In this document: piece after piece, positions 8,444 through 16,298 of the stretch
Position numbering within the stretch: position 1 is the first letter of the stretch
How the letters are laid out: each line of letters begins with the position of its first letter
Source: Chimaeribacter coloradensis
Lineage (GTDB): Bacteria; Pseudomonadota; Gammaproteobacteria; Enterobacterales; Enterobacteriaceae
Assembly (NCBI RefSeq): GCF_002858715.1
Contig: NZ_PJZH01000004.1
Span: 1 to 64,000 of the forward strand
Length of the DNA stretch: 64,000 nt
Reading direction: 5' to 3'
The notes under the pieces: model-generated
The model's database searches: none
Seen by the model: the letters and a program-made list of their open reading frames with translations, nothing else
Told to the model about the DNA's origin: nothing
Program-made: the position numbers and the translations under genes

Positions 8444-9775
8444 TTAATCACCGTATGCCAGCGCAATCGCCTCCGCGACGGCCTCTGCCTGTTCGGTTTT
8501 GATCAGGCTGGTGCTGATGCGGATAAATTGCCCCTCGCCCAACAAACAGCGTTTGCCCGGCAGCACGGCGTAGCCACGGGCGGCCAGCGTCACCAGCGCA
8601 TACTGCTCTGACGGCACCGGCAGCCAGAGCGCCAGCCCGTCCCGCGCCGGGACGGTGATGCCCCGGCGTGCCAGTGCTGAGACCAGGGCGGCGCGGCGTT
8701 CAGCATAGATCTGGCGGGCCGCCGCCACCCCTTTCAGCGTGTCCGCGTCCTGCAATAACCAGGCCGTGGCGTGTTGCAGCAGGCGGCTGCTCCAGCCGAC
8801 CCCAAAGTTCCTGAATGACTGGATCTGTTTAATCAGCGCGGCAGGGCCGGACATCACCGCCATACGCAGATCCGGCCCGAACACCTTGGAGTAGGAACGC
8901 ACATGAACCGTGCGCTCCGGGTAGTACGTGCCGAGGCTGCGCGCCGGATGCGCAGAGAGATCGCCTATTCCGTCATCCTCAAAAATATAACCGTCAAAGC
9001 CCGCCAGCACCGTAGCCAGTTCATTAAAGCGTGACGTTGTCACGGCATGGCCGCAATGGGAATGGGTACGCGGCTGGTAGATAAAGGCCGCCGGTTTCTT
9101 CGCCAGGGCAGCCGCCAGCTGGTCAGGCATTGGCCCCTCTTCATCACACGCCACCGGCAGCACCGTCGCCCCGATGTTATCCAGCATATCGAGCAGCCGT
9201 GAGGCCGTCGGGTCTTCAATCACCACCTGCGAACCGGGCATGATCAGCGTTTGCAGCATCAGGTTCATCCCGTCGAACCCGCCGTCTGTGGCCATAAAGG
9301 CCCCGGCGCGGTAGGGCCAGGTCGGCTCTACGGCGTCACGCAGTACCGGCATGATCGCTTCGCGCTGGTAACTGTGAAGATTTTGCGTGTGGGCCGCGCT
9401 GATCAATGCCTGAGTGAGATCGGGCAACAGGGCCGGATCAGGCGACGCCATCACCAGATCGGCCACGATATGCTCGCCAAAGTTGCCTATCTGCTCGAAC
9501 CGTATCGGCCGGGGCGAGACCCGGTCCCCGCAGACCCATATGCCGTTGCGGCCGCGCCCGGCGATCACTTTTTGCCGCCGCAACTGGCCCCAGGCCGCCG
9601 ATACCGTGGCAGGGCTGACGTTCAGCGCCTGCGCCAGTTCCCGCACGGAAGGCAGGTGCGCACCGACCTTGATGCTGCCGGAACGGATAAGCGTCGCCGT
9701 ATCGAGGGCGATGCCGCGCATGGTGCGGTTCTTGAGCTGCGCTGCCAGCCAGTTGACATCAATCATCCCGGTCAT
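8444..9775 (-). CDS. MocR/GntR-family regulator with aminotransferase domain
   Basis: 443 aa. The N-terminal winged helix-turn-helix (about residues 15-80, with LPSVRELAQALNVSPATVS) is of the GntR type. The rest is a fold-type I aminotransferase domain with a likely PLP-binding Lys297 in RSYSKVFGPDLR and DDGIGDL earlier. MocR proteins use PLP as an effector sensor, usually controlling a neighbouring gene set. It is divergent from the binding protein/amidase pair at 9929-11708, so those genes are the likely targets. Start at 9775 chosen; an internal ATG three codons later is also possible. Confidence 0.9.
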   Translation of the reverse strand: MTGMIDVNWLAAQLKNRTMRGIALDTATLIRSGSIKVGAHLPSVRELAQALNVSPATVSAAWGQLRRQKVIAGRGRNGIWVCGDRVSPRPIRFEQIGNFGEHIVADLVMASPDPALLPDLTQALISAAHTQNLHSYQREAIMPVLRDAVEPTWPYRAGAFMATDGGFDGMNLMLQTLIMPGSQVVIEDPTASRLLDMLDNIGATVLPVACDEEGPMPDQLAAALAKKPAAFIYQPRTHSHCGHAVTTSRFNELATVLAGFDGYIFEDDGIGDLSAHPARSLGTYYPERTVHVRSYSKVFGPDLRMAVMSGPAALIKQIQSFRNFGVGWSSRLLQHATAWLLQDADTLKGVAAARQIYAERRAALVSALARRGITVPARDGLALWLPVPSEQYALVTLAARGYAVLPGKRCLLGEGQFIRISTSLIKTEQAEAVAEAIALAYGD

Positions 9776-9928
9776 AAGAAACCCATTTGTTCAGTAACAA
9801 AGTTATGATTGTACAGAGAAAACTAAACATTTAGCATCAAAAAACGATCAAAGCGCGGTGAGAAATTAACCGTATTGATATTATTCATTTTTATATCAAC
9901 AAGATAACCATAGTTACAGGGGAGCAAT

Positions 9929-10897
9929 GTGACCATTACACTCAGATTGGCCGTACGGGACTGGGACTATTTAACGCCCCTCGCGCTCGGGGATGTTACG
10001 CCGGAAGGCTTTACGCTTGAGCTTCACCGGGTCGGTACACTGGTGGGGGATCTCACCACCCACAGCGCCTACGACGGCGGCGAGGTCTCATTCAGCCGTT
10101 ATGCCCAGGGGCGCGCCCGGGGTGAAAACGATCTGCTGGCGCTGCCGCATTTCCTGATGCGTGGCTTCCGCCAGCGCTGCATCATCACCACCACCGACAG
10201 CCCGCTGACCACGCTCAGCCAGTTGAAAGGCAAACGCATCGGCCTGACCGGCTGGCAGGACTCCGGCAATACCTGGACGCGTGCGTTGTTGCGCCGGGAA
10301 GGGGTCGGCATCGAAGACACGCAATGGTTTGTCGGCCGGTTGACGGAGGATCACCCGGTGGTGGATCGCCTGAACGGCTTTGGCCGCCCCGGCCGGATTG
10401 AGGCGGCAGCCGGTGAGCGCCCGCTGATGGCCCTGTTGGCAGAGGGGGAGCTGGACGCGGTGTTTACGCCCTTTATGCCGGAAGGCTTTTTCGCGCCGGA
10501 CTCCGGCTTCCGCCAGCTTCAGCCTGATTTCCGGCAGGCGGAGATCGATTATTTCCATCAGGTGGGTTACATCCCCGGTATTCATCTGCTGGCGTTAAAA
10601 CCGGTCGTTGCCGATGCCCATCCGTGGTTGCCGGAGGCCTTAAGCGAGGTGATTGACCGCGCTTATCAGGTCTGGATGGATAAACGCGCCAAATACGCTG
10701 ACACCACCCCGTGGCTGCTGGACGACCTGCGCCGTACCGCCCGCGACCTGCCGCCGGACTGGAATGCCAATGGCTTTGCCGCCAATGAAAAGATGATCGC
10801 CAACTTCGGCACAGAACTGCATGTACAGGGGCTGACCACCCGCTGCCTGACGCCGGCTGAGCTGTTCCCGGCCTATGCGCTGACCCACACCTGTTAA
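9929..10897 (+). CDS. 4,5-dihydroxyphthalate-decarboxylase-like / periplasmic-binding-fold protein
   Basis: 322 aa, starting at a GTG preceded by AGGGGAG. The pattern LRLAVRDWDYLTPLALGDV, then EVSFSRYAQG, then SQLKGKRIGLTGWQDSGNTW and GELDAVFTPFMP, is that of the Pht5-like branch of the type II periplasmic binding fold. No signal peptide is visible, which agrees with a cytoplasmic enzyme of this branch or with a ligand-binding accessory protein. It is followed after 13 bp by the amidase, so the two are probably co-transcribed and controlled by the divergent MocR regulator. Exact function unknown. Confidence 0.75.
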   Translation: MTITLRLAVRDWDYLTPLALGDVTPEGFTLELHRVGTLVGDLTTHSAYDGGEVSFSRYAQGRARGENDLLALPHFLMRGFRQRCIITTTDSPLTTLSQLKGKRIGLTGWQDSGNTWTRALLRREGVGIEDTQWFVGRLTEDHPVVDRLNGFGRPGRIEAAAGERPLMALLAEGELDAVFTPFMPEGFFAPDSGFRQLQPDFRQAEIDYFHQVGYIPGIHLLALKPVVADAHPWLPEALSEVIDRAYQVWMDKRAKYADTTPWLLDDLRRTARDLPPDWNANGFAANEKMIANFGTELHVQGLTTRCLTPAELFPAYALTHTC

Positions 10898-10910
10898 GAG
10901 GAGAGCGTTC

Positions 10911-11708
10911 ATGAAAGTAGCATTAGGACAATTTGCCGTGGCCCGCGAGTGGCCGGTTAACGCAGAGACCTGTCTGGGGCTGATGGCCCGCGCACAGGAG
11001 GGCGGGGCTGACCTGCTGGTGTTGCCGGAGGGGATTCTGGCGCGTGACATTGCTGACCCGGATCTGGTGCTCAAAGCGGCACAACCGCTGGATGGGCCGT
11101 TTATGAGCCAGTTGCTGGCGGCCAGCCGCGGCAACTCCCTGACCACCATGATGAGTGTTCACACACCGACCGGCGATGACCGCGCCTGGAATGTGCTGGT
11201 GGCGCTGCGTAACGGCGAAATTATCGCGCAGTACCGCAAGCTGCATCTTTATGACGCCTTTTCTATGCAGGAATCCAAAAACGTCACGCCCGGTAACGAG
11301 GTGCCGCCGCTGGTGGAGGTCGCCGGGTTTAACGTGGGGCTGATGACCTGCTACGACGTGCGATTCCCTGAGATGGCGCGCCGCCTGGCGCTGGATGGGG
11401 CAGAGGTAATGGTCTTGCCCGCCGCCTGGGTAAAAGGGCCGTTGAAAGAAGCGCACTGGGATGTGCTGGTGACGGCGCGTGCGCTGGAGAATACTGCCTA
11501 TATGGTGGCGGTCGGCGAGTGTGGCGAGCGCAACATCGGCAACAGCATGGTCGTCGATCCATTGGGCGTGGCGATTGCCCGTGCCGCTGAAGGCCCGGCG
11601 CTGGTGTTTGCCGATCTGGACAAGGCCCGGCTGGCGCATGCCCGGAAGGTCTTGCCGGTATTGGAAAACCGGTGTTTCGCCACCCCGCAGCTGCGCCGGG
11701 ATAAGTAA
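10911..11708 (+). CDS. Nitrilase-superfamily amidase, YbeM/Nit1-like
   Basis: Carbon-nitrogen hydrolase, 265 aa. The catalytic triad is visible: Glu40 (LPEG), Lys110 (YRKLHLYDAF) and Cys147 (GLMTCYDVRFPE). Overall it closely resembles E. coli YbeM, a deaminated-glutathione amidase (Nit1 type) that repairs a transaminase by-product; AAWVKGPLKEAHW and YMVAVGECGERNIGNS are further family features. Here the gene is in an operon with a binding-fold protein under a MocR regulator, so a dedicated catabolic amidase role is an alternative. GAGGAGAGCG precedes the start. Confidence 0.85.
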   Translation: MKVALGQFAVAREWPVNAETCLGLMARAQEGGADLLVLPEGILARDIADPDLVLKAAQPLDGPFMSQLLAASRGNSLTTMMSVHTPTGDDRAWNVLVALRNGEIIAQYRKLHLYDAFSMQESKNVTPGNEVPPLVEVAGFNVGLMTCYDVRFPEMARRLALDGAEVMVLPAAWVKGPLKEAHWDVLVTARALENTAYMVAVGECGERNIGNSMVVDPLGVAIARAAEGPALVFADLDKARLAHARKVLPVLENRCFATPQLRRDK

Positions 11709-11899
11709 TTCCTATTAAACACGCAGACGTAAACCGGTTAACACTGGCCGTTTATGAGACGGTTATTCCACCAAAATGGTTGTTCCGCGCCCGGTAAAGA
11801 GAATGCGGCCTGAGAAACCGGGCCGCGTAATGGACAGACTCCCAGGCCGGATAATGGGCTTTTACCCCGGCCCGGTTAGCCACACAGGAAAGAGAGAAG

Positions 11900-12796
11900 A
11901 TGACAAAACACCTTTGCAAACTTGCTGTTCTTATCGCTGCCTGTTTTTCTGTCGCCGGTTTTGCGGCCGACAGTGTGACGGTACCGGCGCAAAACGTGGA
12001 TCCGGCGCTGCGCGCCATGCTGCCGGCTGACATCCAGAAATCGGGGTCGCTCATCTCGGTCAACAACGGTTCGTTCCCGCCGTATGAGATTGCCACCAGC
12101 ACCAACTCCCTGGAGGGGGCCAGCGCCGACCTCGCCAACGCGATGGGTGAACTGCTGGGCGTAACCATTCACCACGCCTCGGTCAGCGGCTTATCCGGGC
12201 TGCTCAGCGGGGTAAATTCCGGGCGTTACCAGTTAGGGTTCGGGCCGATTGGGGATTACCCGGACCGGCAGGCTAAAAATACCTTTATCGATTTTGTGCA
12301 GGAATTTGTCGTGTTCGCTGTCCATGCCGGGAACCCGGAAAAGATTAACGGGCTGGAGGATACCTGCGGCAAACGCATTGCGGTAATGGCGGGCGGCTCG
12401 GCGGAACAGGTGATCCGCACGCAATCTGCCCGCTGCACCGAGGCGGGGAAACCGGCGGTGCACGTGCAATCCTTTGTGGATCAGCCGACTTCTATTCTGG
12501 CGGTGCGTTCCAACCGTTCCGATGCCTTCTTCTCCTCACAGGCACCGCTGATTTACTTCGTGTCTAAAACCAATGGTCAGCTGGAACTGGCCGGGGTCGG
12601 CAAGAAAAACGGCTTCCATGACATTTTCCAGGGCGCGGTGGTGCCGAAAGATTCGCCGTTGAGCAAGGTGGTGCTGGCCGCGTTCCAGACCCTGTTTGAT
12701 AACGGCACCTACGCCATCATCATGAAAAAATGGGGCCTGGAAAATAATATGATCAAGGCACCGGGCATTAATCTGGCAAAAGAGGCGACCCAATGA
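11900..12796 (+). CDS. Polar amino acid ABC transporter substrate-binding protein
   Basis: 298 aa with a Sec signal peptide cleaved near GFAADS. Features of the SBP_bac_3 family: ISVNNGSFPPYEIATSTNSLEGASADLANAMGELLG, then GKRIAVMAGGSAEQVIR, and a C-terminus with ALFDNGTYAIIMKKWG-type residues. It is the first gene of a three-gene importer, with the permease overlapping its stop (ATGA). The preceding 190 bp hold no gene. Ligand unknown; amino acids or opines are usual for this family. Confidence 0.9.
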   Translation: MTKHLCKLAVLIAACFSVAGFAADSVTVPAQNVDPALRAMLPADIQKSGSLISVNNGSFPPYEIATSTNSLEGASADLANAMGELLGVTIHHASVSGLSGLLSGVNSGRYQLGFGPIGDYPDRQAKNTFIDFVQEFVVFAVHAGNPEKINGLEDTCGKRIAVMAGGSAEQVIRTQSARCTEAGKPAVHVQSFVDQPTSILAVRSNRSDAFFSSQAPLIYFVSKTNGQLELAGVGKKNGFHDIFQGAVVPKDSPLSKVVLAAFQTLFDNGTYAIIMKKWGLENNMIKAPGINLAKEATQ

Positions 12797-13791
12797 GCAG
12801 AGAAACGTCTCGCCCAGCCCCGGCAATCAAGGATGGCGATACGCAGGCATACTCGGTCAAGGCACTGGAGCAGCACCGTAATGTTGAGTTCGCCCACGCC
12901 CCGGCCGGGCTGGGCCGCTGGCTGGCGTGGGGTGTGGTGATCGCCCTGGCGGCCTATTTTCTGTGGGTTGTCGCCACCAATAAGAACTTTGAGTGGCAGG
13001 TGGTGGCGCAGTGGTTTACCGAAGCGTCAGTGATTAAGGGGTTGGGTGTCACGCTTGGCCTGACGGTGGTGTCCATGTTGCTGGGGGTGATCATCGGCCT
13101 GTTGCTGGCGGTGGCGCGCCTCTCCGGCAGCCGGTTGTTGCGCGGGCTGGCCGGGTTATACATCTGGTTCTTCCGAGGGACGCCGCTGCTGGTGCAACTG
13201 ATCTTTTGGTACAACATGTCCACGCTGTTCCCTTACGTCAGCCTGGGCATTCCGTTCGGGCCGGAGCTGGCGCGCTGGAACACCAATGACCTGATCACAC
13301 CGCTGACGGCCGCGATTGCCGGGCTGGCGCTGAATGAGGCGGCCTATATGGCGGAGATTATCCGCGGAGGGCTGATGTCGGTGGATAACGGCCAGGTCGA
13401 GACCACGCAGGCGTTTGGTATGTCGCGGGCGCGGGCCTTGCGCCGGATTATCATCCCGCAGGCGATGCGCTCCATTATTCCGCCGACCGGCAACCAGCTG
13501 ATCAGCATGATCAAGGCGACCTCGCTGGTGAGTGTGATTGCGATGGGCGACCTGCTTTACTCGGTGCAGTCGGTCTATAACCGGACGTTTGAAGTGATCC
13601 CGATGCTGATGGTGGCGGTGATCTGGTATTTGCTGATTACCTCCCTGCTGAACCTCGCGCAATCGGCCATTGAGCGTTATTACGCCCGCGGCACGCGCCG
13701 TGCTGTTCCGGCCACCAAACGTCGCTCACCCAGGGTTGACGCCCCGGCAGCGCCTGCCCACCCAGGGACATCTTATAAGGAGGGCGCATGA
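12793..13791 (+). CDS. Polar amino acid ABC transporter permease
   Basis: HisMQ-family permease, 332 aa, longer than the usual ~220-240 because of a hydrophilic head of ~45 residues, one extra hydrophobic segment (about 40-60) and a basic C-terminal tail of ~35 residues. The EAA coupling motif is clear: [20 protein letters not shown], and RGTPLLVQL marks the family. It probably forms a homodimer since only one permease gene is present. It overlaps both neighbours by 4 bp. Confidence 0.9.
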   Translation: MSRETSRPAPAIKDGDTQAYSVKALEQHRNVEFAHAPAGLGRWLAWGVVIALAAYFLWVVATNKNFEWQVVAQWFTEASVIKGLGVTLGLTVVSMLLGVIIGLLLAVARLSGSRLLRGLAGLYIWFFRGTPLLVQLIFWYNMSTLFPYVSLGIPFGPELARWNTNDLITPLTAAIAGLALNEAAYMAEIIRGGLMSVDNGQVETTQAFGMSRARALRRIIIPQAMRSIIPPTGNQLISMIKATSLVSVIAMGDLLYSVQSVYNRTFEVIPMLMVAVIWYLLITSLLNLAQSAIERYYARGTRRAVPATKRRSPRVDAPAAPAHPGTSYKEGA

Positions 13792-14573
13792 GCCACTCTG
13801 AACAACATCCGGTGCGGCCGCTGGTGCAGGCGCGCAACGTACATAAAAGTTATGGTGATAACAATGTGCTGAAAGGCATCGATCTGGACGTGAACCCCGG
13901 CGAGGTGGTGGTGATCCTGGGGCCGTCCGGCTCGGGGAAATCGACCTTCCTGCGCTGTATCAACCACCTGGAGGAGATGGATCGCGGCTATATTCTGGTG
14001 CAGGGCGAACAGATGGGTTACCAGCTGCGCGGCGAGCGCCTGCACCGGCTGAGTGCGCGGGCCATTGCCCGCCAGCGGCGCGGCATCGGCATGGTGTTCC
14101 AGCAGTTCAACCTCTACCCCCATATGACGGTGTTACAGAACATCACCGAAGCGCCGATTGGCATCCACAAGCAGAGCCGTCAGGAGGCGGAGCGTTACGC
14201 CCATGAACTGCTGGCCCGCGTCGGGCTGAGTGACAAAGCGGATGCCTACCCGCGTCATCTCTCCGGTGGGCAACAGCAGCGGGTGGCGATTGCGCGGGCG
14301 CTGGCGATCAAACCGGCCCTGATGCTGTTTGATGAACCCACCTCCGCGCTCGATCCAGAGCTGGTGGGGGAGGTGCTCGCCACCATGCGTGATTTGGCGG
14401 CACAAGGGCTGACGATGATTGTGGTGACGCACGAAATCGGGTTTGCCCGCGAGGCGGCGGATCGGGTGGTGTTTATGGATCGCGGTTACGTGGTGGAGCA
14501 GGGCGCGCCGGAAGATATATTGGTTGACCCCCGCCACCCCCGCACCCGCGCCTTTTTAAGCCGGTTTATCTGA
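13788..14573 (+). CDS. Polar amino acid ABC transporter ATP-binding protein
   Basis: GlnQ/HisP-type ATPase, 261 aa. Walker [10 protein letters not shown] (45-53), signature [15 protein letters not shown], Walker [13 protein letters not shown] and the switch [14 protein letters not shown] are present. A short insertion ([20 protein letters not shown]) precedes the Q-loop [14 protein letters not shown]. It completes the importer that begins at 11900. A long perfect hairpin follows the stop. Confidence 0.93.
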   Translation: MSHSEQHPVRPLVQARNVHKSYGDNNVLKGIDLDVNPGEVVVILGPSGSGKSTFLRCINHLEEMDRGYILVQGEQMGYQLRGERLHRLSARAIARQRRGIGMVFQQFNLYPHMTVLQNITEAPIGIHKQSRQEAERYAHELLARVGLSDKADAYPRHLSGGQQQRVAIARALAIKPALMLFDEPTSALDPELVGEVLATMRDLAAQGLTMIVVTHEIGFAREAADRVVFMDRGYVVEQGAPEDILVDPRHPRTRAFLSRFI

Positions 14574-14577
14574 AGGC

Positions 14578-14616
14578 GCGGCGGCCGGAAAGGGTGTCAC
14601 CTGTTCCGGCCGCCGC
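14578..14616. terminator. Strong 13-bp hairpin between convergent units
   Basis: Arms GCGGCGGCCGGAA (14578-14590) and TTCCGGCCGCCGC (14604-14616) pair perfectly around a 13-base loop. Neither side has a clear T run, so it may act as a bidirectional block or transcript end-protector between the importer and the fimbrial operon. Confidence 0.5.
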
Positions 14617-14628
14617 ATCAGGCAGGGC

Positions 14629-15192
14629 TTACTCATAGGTAATCGAAAAGTTCACCAGTGCCTCGGCGTGGCCCGCCTGCGGGTTGTTTTGGGTCACCAC
14701 ATACTGCGCCAGGTAGTCCAGTTGGTTGTTCTGGTCTTTGGTGAGGTTCCACTTCATGCCTTCCTCCGCGGCGGAAAGGGGTTGCGGGTGCTGCTGCGTC
14801 CCGTCGGCGGTGCTGATCTTCAGCGCCACGCCGCGCGCGCCGCCGCTGAGTTTGAACAGGGTGGGGTCGTCACTGTCGGCGTCGCCATCCATTTTCACGT
14901 AGGCGTGCGCCACGTCACCGCACTCCTCCAGCGCCAGGGCAAACGGCTTTTCGCCCAGTACGCTGCCGGGGGTGTCACTTCCCCGGCTACCGCCTTTGCT
15001 GCGGTGCAGGTAGAGCGTACCGAGATCCACCTCCAGCGCGTTGTCCGCCAGTACGCAGGTGCCCTGGATAATACGGATCTTGAAATGCAGTTCACCGGGT
15101 TTACCGATGTTTGCCATCTCCGCCTGTGAGCAGAGGGAGAGCAGCGGGGCGGCAATGCAGGCCGCCAGCAGGGCGCGTGTTATCTGGTTCAT
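14629..15192 (-). CDS. Minor fimbrial subunit
   Basis: 187 aa, signal peptide ending near CSQAEM. It has the pilin pattern: HFKIRIIQGTCVLADNALEVDLGTLYL with the first cysteine, a second Cys in LALEECGDVAHAYVKMDG, and a C-terminal beta strand ALVNFSITYE suited to chaperone donor-strand pairing. Last gene of the fimbrial operon, 3 bp after the adhesin stop. Its position after the tip adhesin suggests an adapter or terminator subunit. Confidence 0.85.
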   Translation of the reverse strand: MNQITRALLAACIAAPLLSLCSQAEMANIGKPGELHFKIRIIQGTCVLADNALEVDLGTLYLHRSKGGSRGSDTPGSVLGEKPFALALEECGDVAHAYVKMDGDADSDDPTLFKLSGGARGVALKISTADGTQQHPQPLSAAEEGMKWNLTKDQNNQLDYLAQYVVTQNNPQAGHAEALVNFSITYE

Positions 15193-15195
15193 CCG

Positions 15196-16296
15196 CTATT
15201 CCACCTCCAGGCTGAGGGTCGCCACACCGTCAAACTCGCCGCTCTGCGGGATCTTGCCGGTGGTGCTGATCGGGTAGGCCTTTAACGTCACGCTGGCATC
15301 ACGGTCAACGCCGTTAAGCGGCCCGACGTCAAGCTCGACATTATCGTCAGTGCCGGGGCGCAGTACGGTGCCGGTTTTGCGGGTGACGATGGCCCCAATA
15401 TCGGGGTTGCCCAGGTCGATCGCGTCAGGATTATCAGGGTTGGTGTTAGCCTCCAGCTTTAAATAGATCCGCACGCCGTCTGAGATATTCGAGCATTTGA
15501 AATCAAGTTTCTTCTCTATTACCCGGGCGTTGACGGGCATATCGCCGTGGCGGTTTTTAAAGTCACGGGCGTTGTAGTCACCAAAATCGATTTCCGTGGT
15601 GTACCCGGCCGGCATTTCGCAGCCCTGCGGGACGACAACCCGGCCGCTGATGGTGACCGTAGCCATAGGTATGGAACCATGCGGAGGAACTACTGTGCTT
15701 CTATTCCAGGCTCTGACGCCATACATCTGTAATAAGGTAGTATTTGGAATAATACTTTCACCAACGAACGGCTTGGCAATATAAAGATCCAGGGTGCCTC
15801 GTGAACCGCTTCCATATATTTGTGATGATATATTGCAAGAAGTCCGATTATTGGTGTTATTTGAAATGTTTTGGAAAGGAACGTAAAAATAGTTTTGGGT
15901 ACCCCCGGTAATAAAGACTTTTGCAGCAAACTCCAGATTTTCATTTATCTTATAAAATTTCACGCCCCCTTCTGTATGCCCCGGTGGTAGTGTGCTTTCC
16001 CCAGAATAGTAGACATTTGCCAGCTGTGACTCATCATTGGAACAAGGGCACATAGCAGAGTATAACCCGCCCAGATTCCAATTATAAAAACCAGGAATAG
16101 ATTTCCCGGCGTAATTCTCTGCGGGGTTAGAAACGGTTTTATCGATCACGGCATGATAGTCATGTACAGGGCCATCTGGTATACACGGCCCCCAATCGCC
16201 CTCCGCCCTTACCGGGCTACTCAGCAGCAGCCACCCGGCGGCCAGCGTTATCAGCGTACTGCCTGTTTTCCACATCATCTTTTTCACGTTTTGCAT
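15196..16296 (-). CDS. Fimbrial tip adhesin, two-domain
   Basis: 366 aa from the chosen start; the frame is open upstream but inside the usher gene. The ATG at 16296 has AAGG just before it and yields a good signal peptide (ends near SSPVRA). The N-terminal half (about residues 24-205) has no pilin pattern and contains several cysteines, as expected for a receptor-binding lectin domain. The C-terminal half (from VTISGRVVVPQGCEMPAG to ATLSLEVE) is a pilin domain. The lectin segment is conspicuously AT-rich compared with the rest of the operon. The start lies 2 bp after the usher stop. Confidence 0.85.
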   Translation of the reverse strand: MQNVKKMMWKTGSTLITLAAGWLLLSSPVRAEGDWGPCIPDGPVHDYHAVIDKTVSNPAENYAGKSIPGFYNWNLGGLYSAMCPCSNDESQLANVYYSGESTLPPGHTEGGVKFYKINENLEFAAKVFITGGTQNYFYVPFQNISNNTNNRTSCNISSQIYGSGSRGTLDLYIAKPFVGESIIPNTTLLQMYGVRAWNRSTVVPPHGSIPMATVTISGRVVVPQGCEMPAGYTTEIDFGDYNARDFKNRHGDMPVNARVIEKKLDFKCSNISDGVRIYLKLEANTNPDNPDAIDLGNPDIGAIVTRKTGTVLRPGTDDNVELDVGPLNGVDRDASVTLKAYPISTTGKIPQSGEFDGVATLSLEVE

Positions 16297-16298
16297 CC

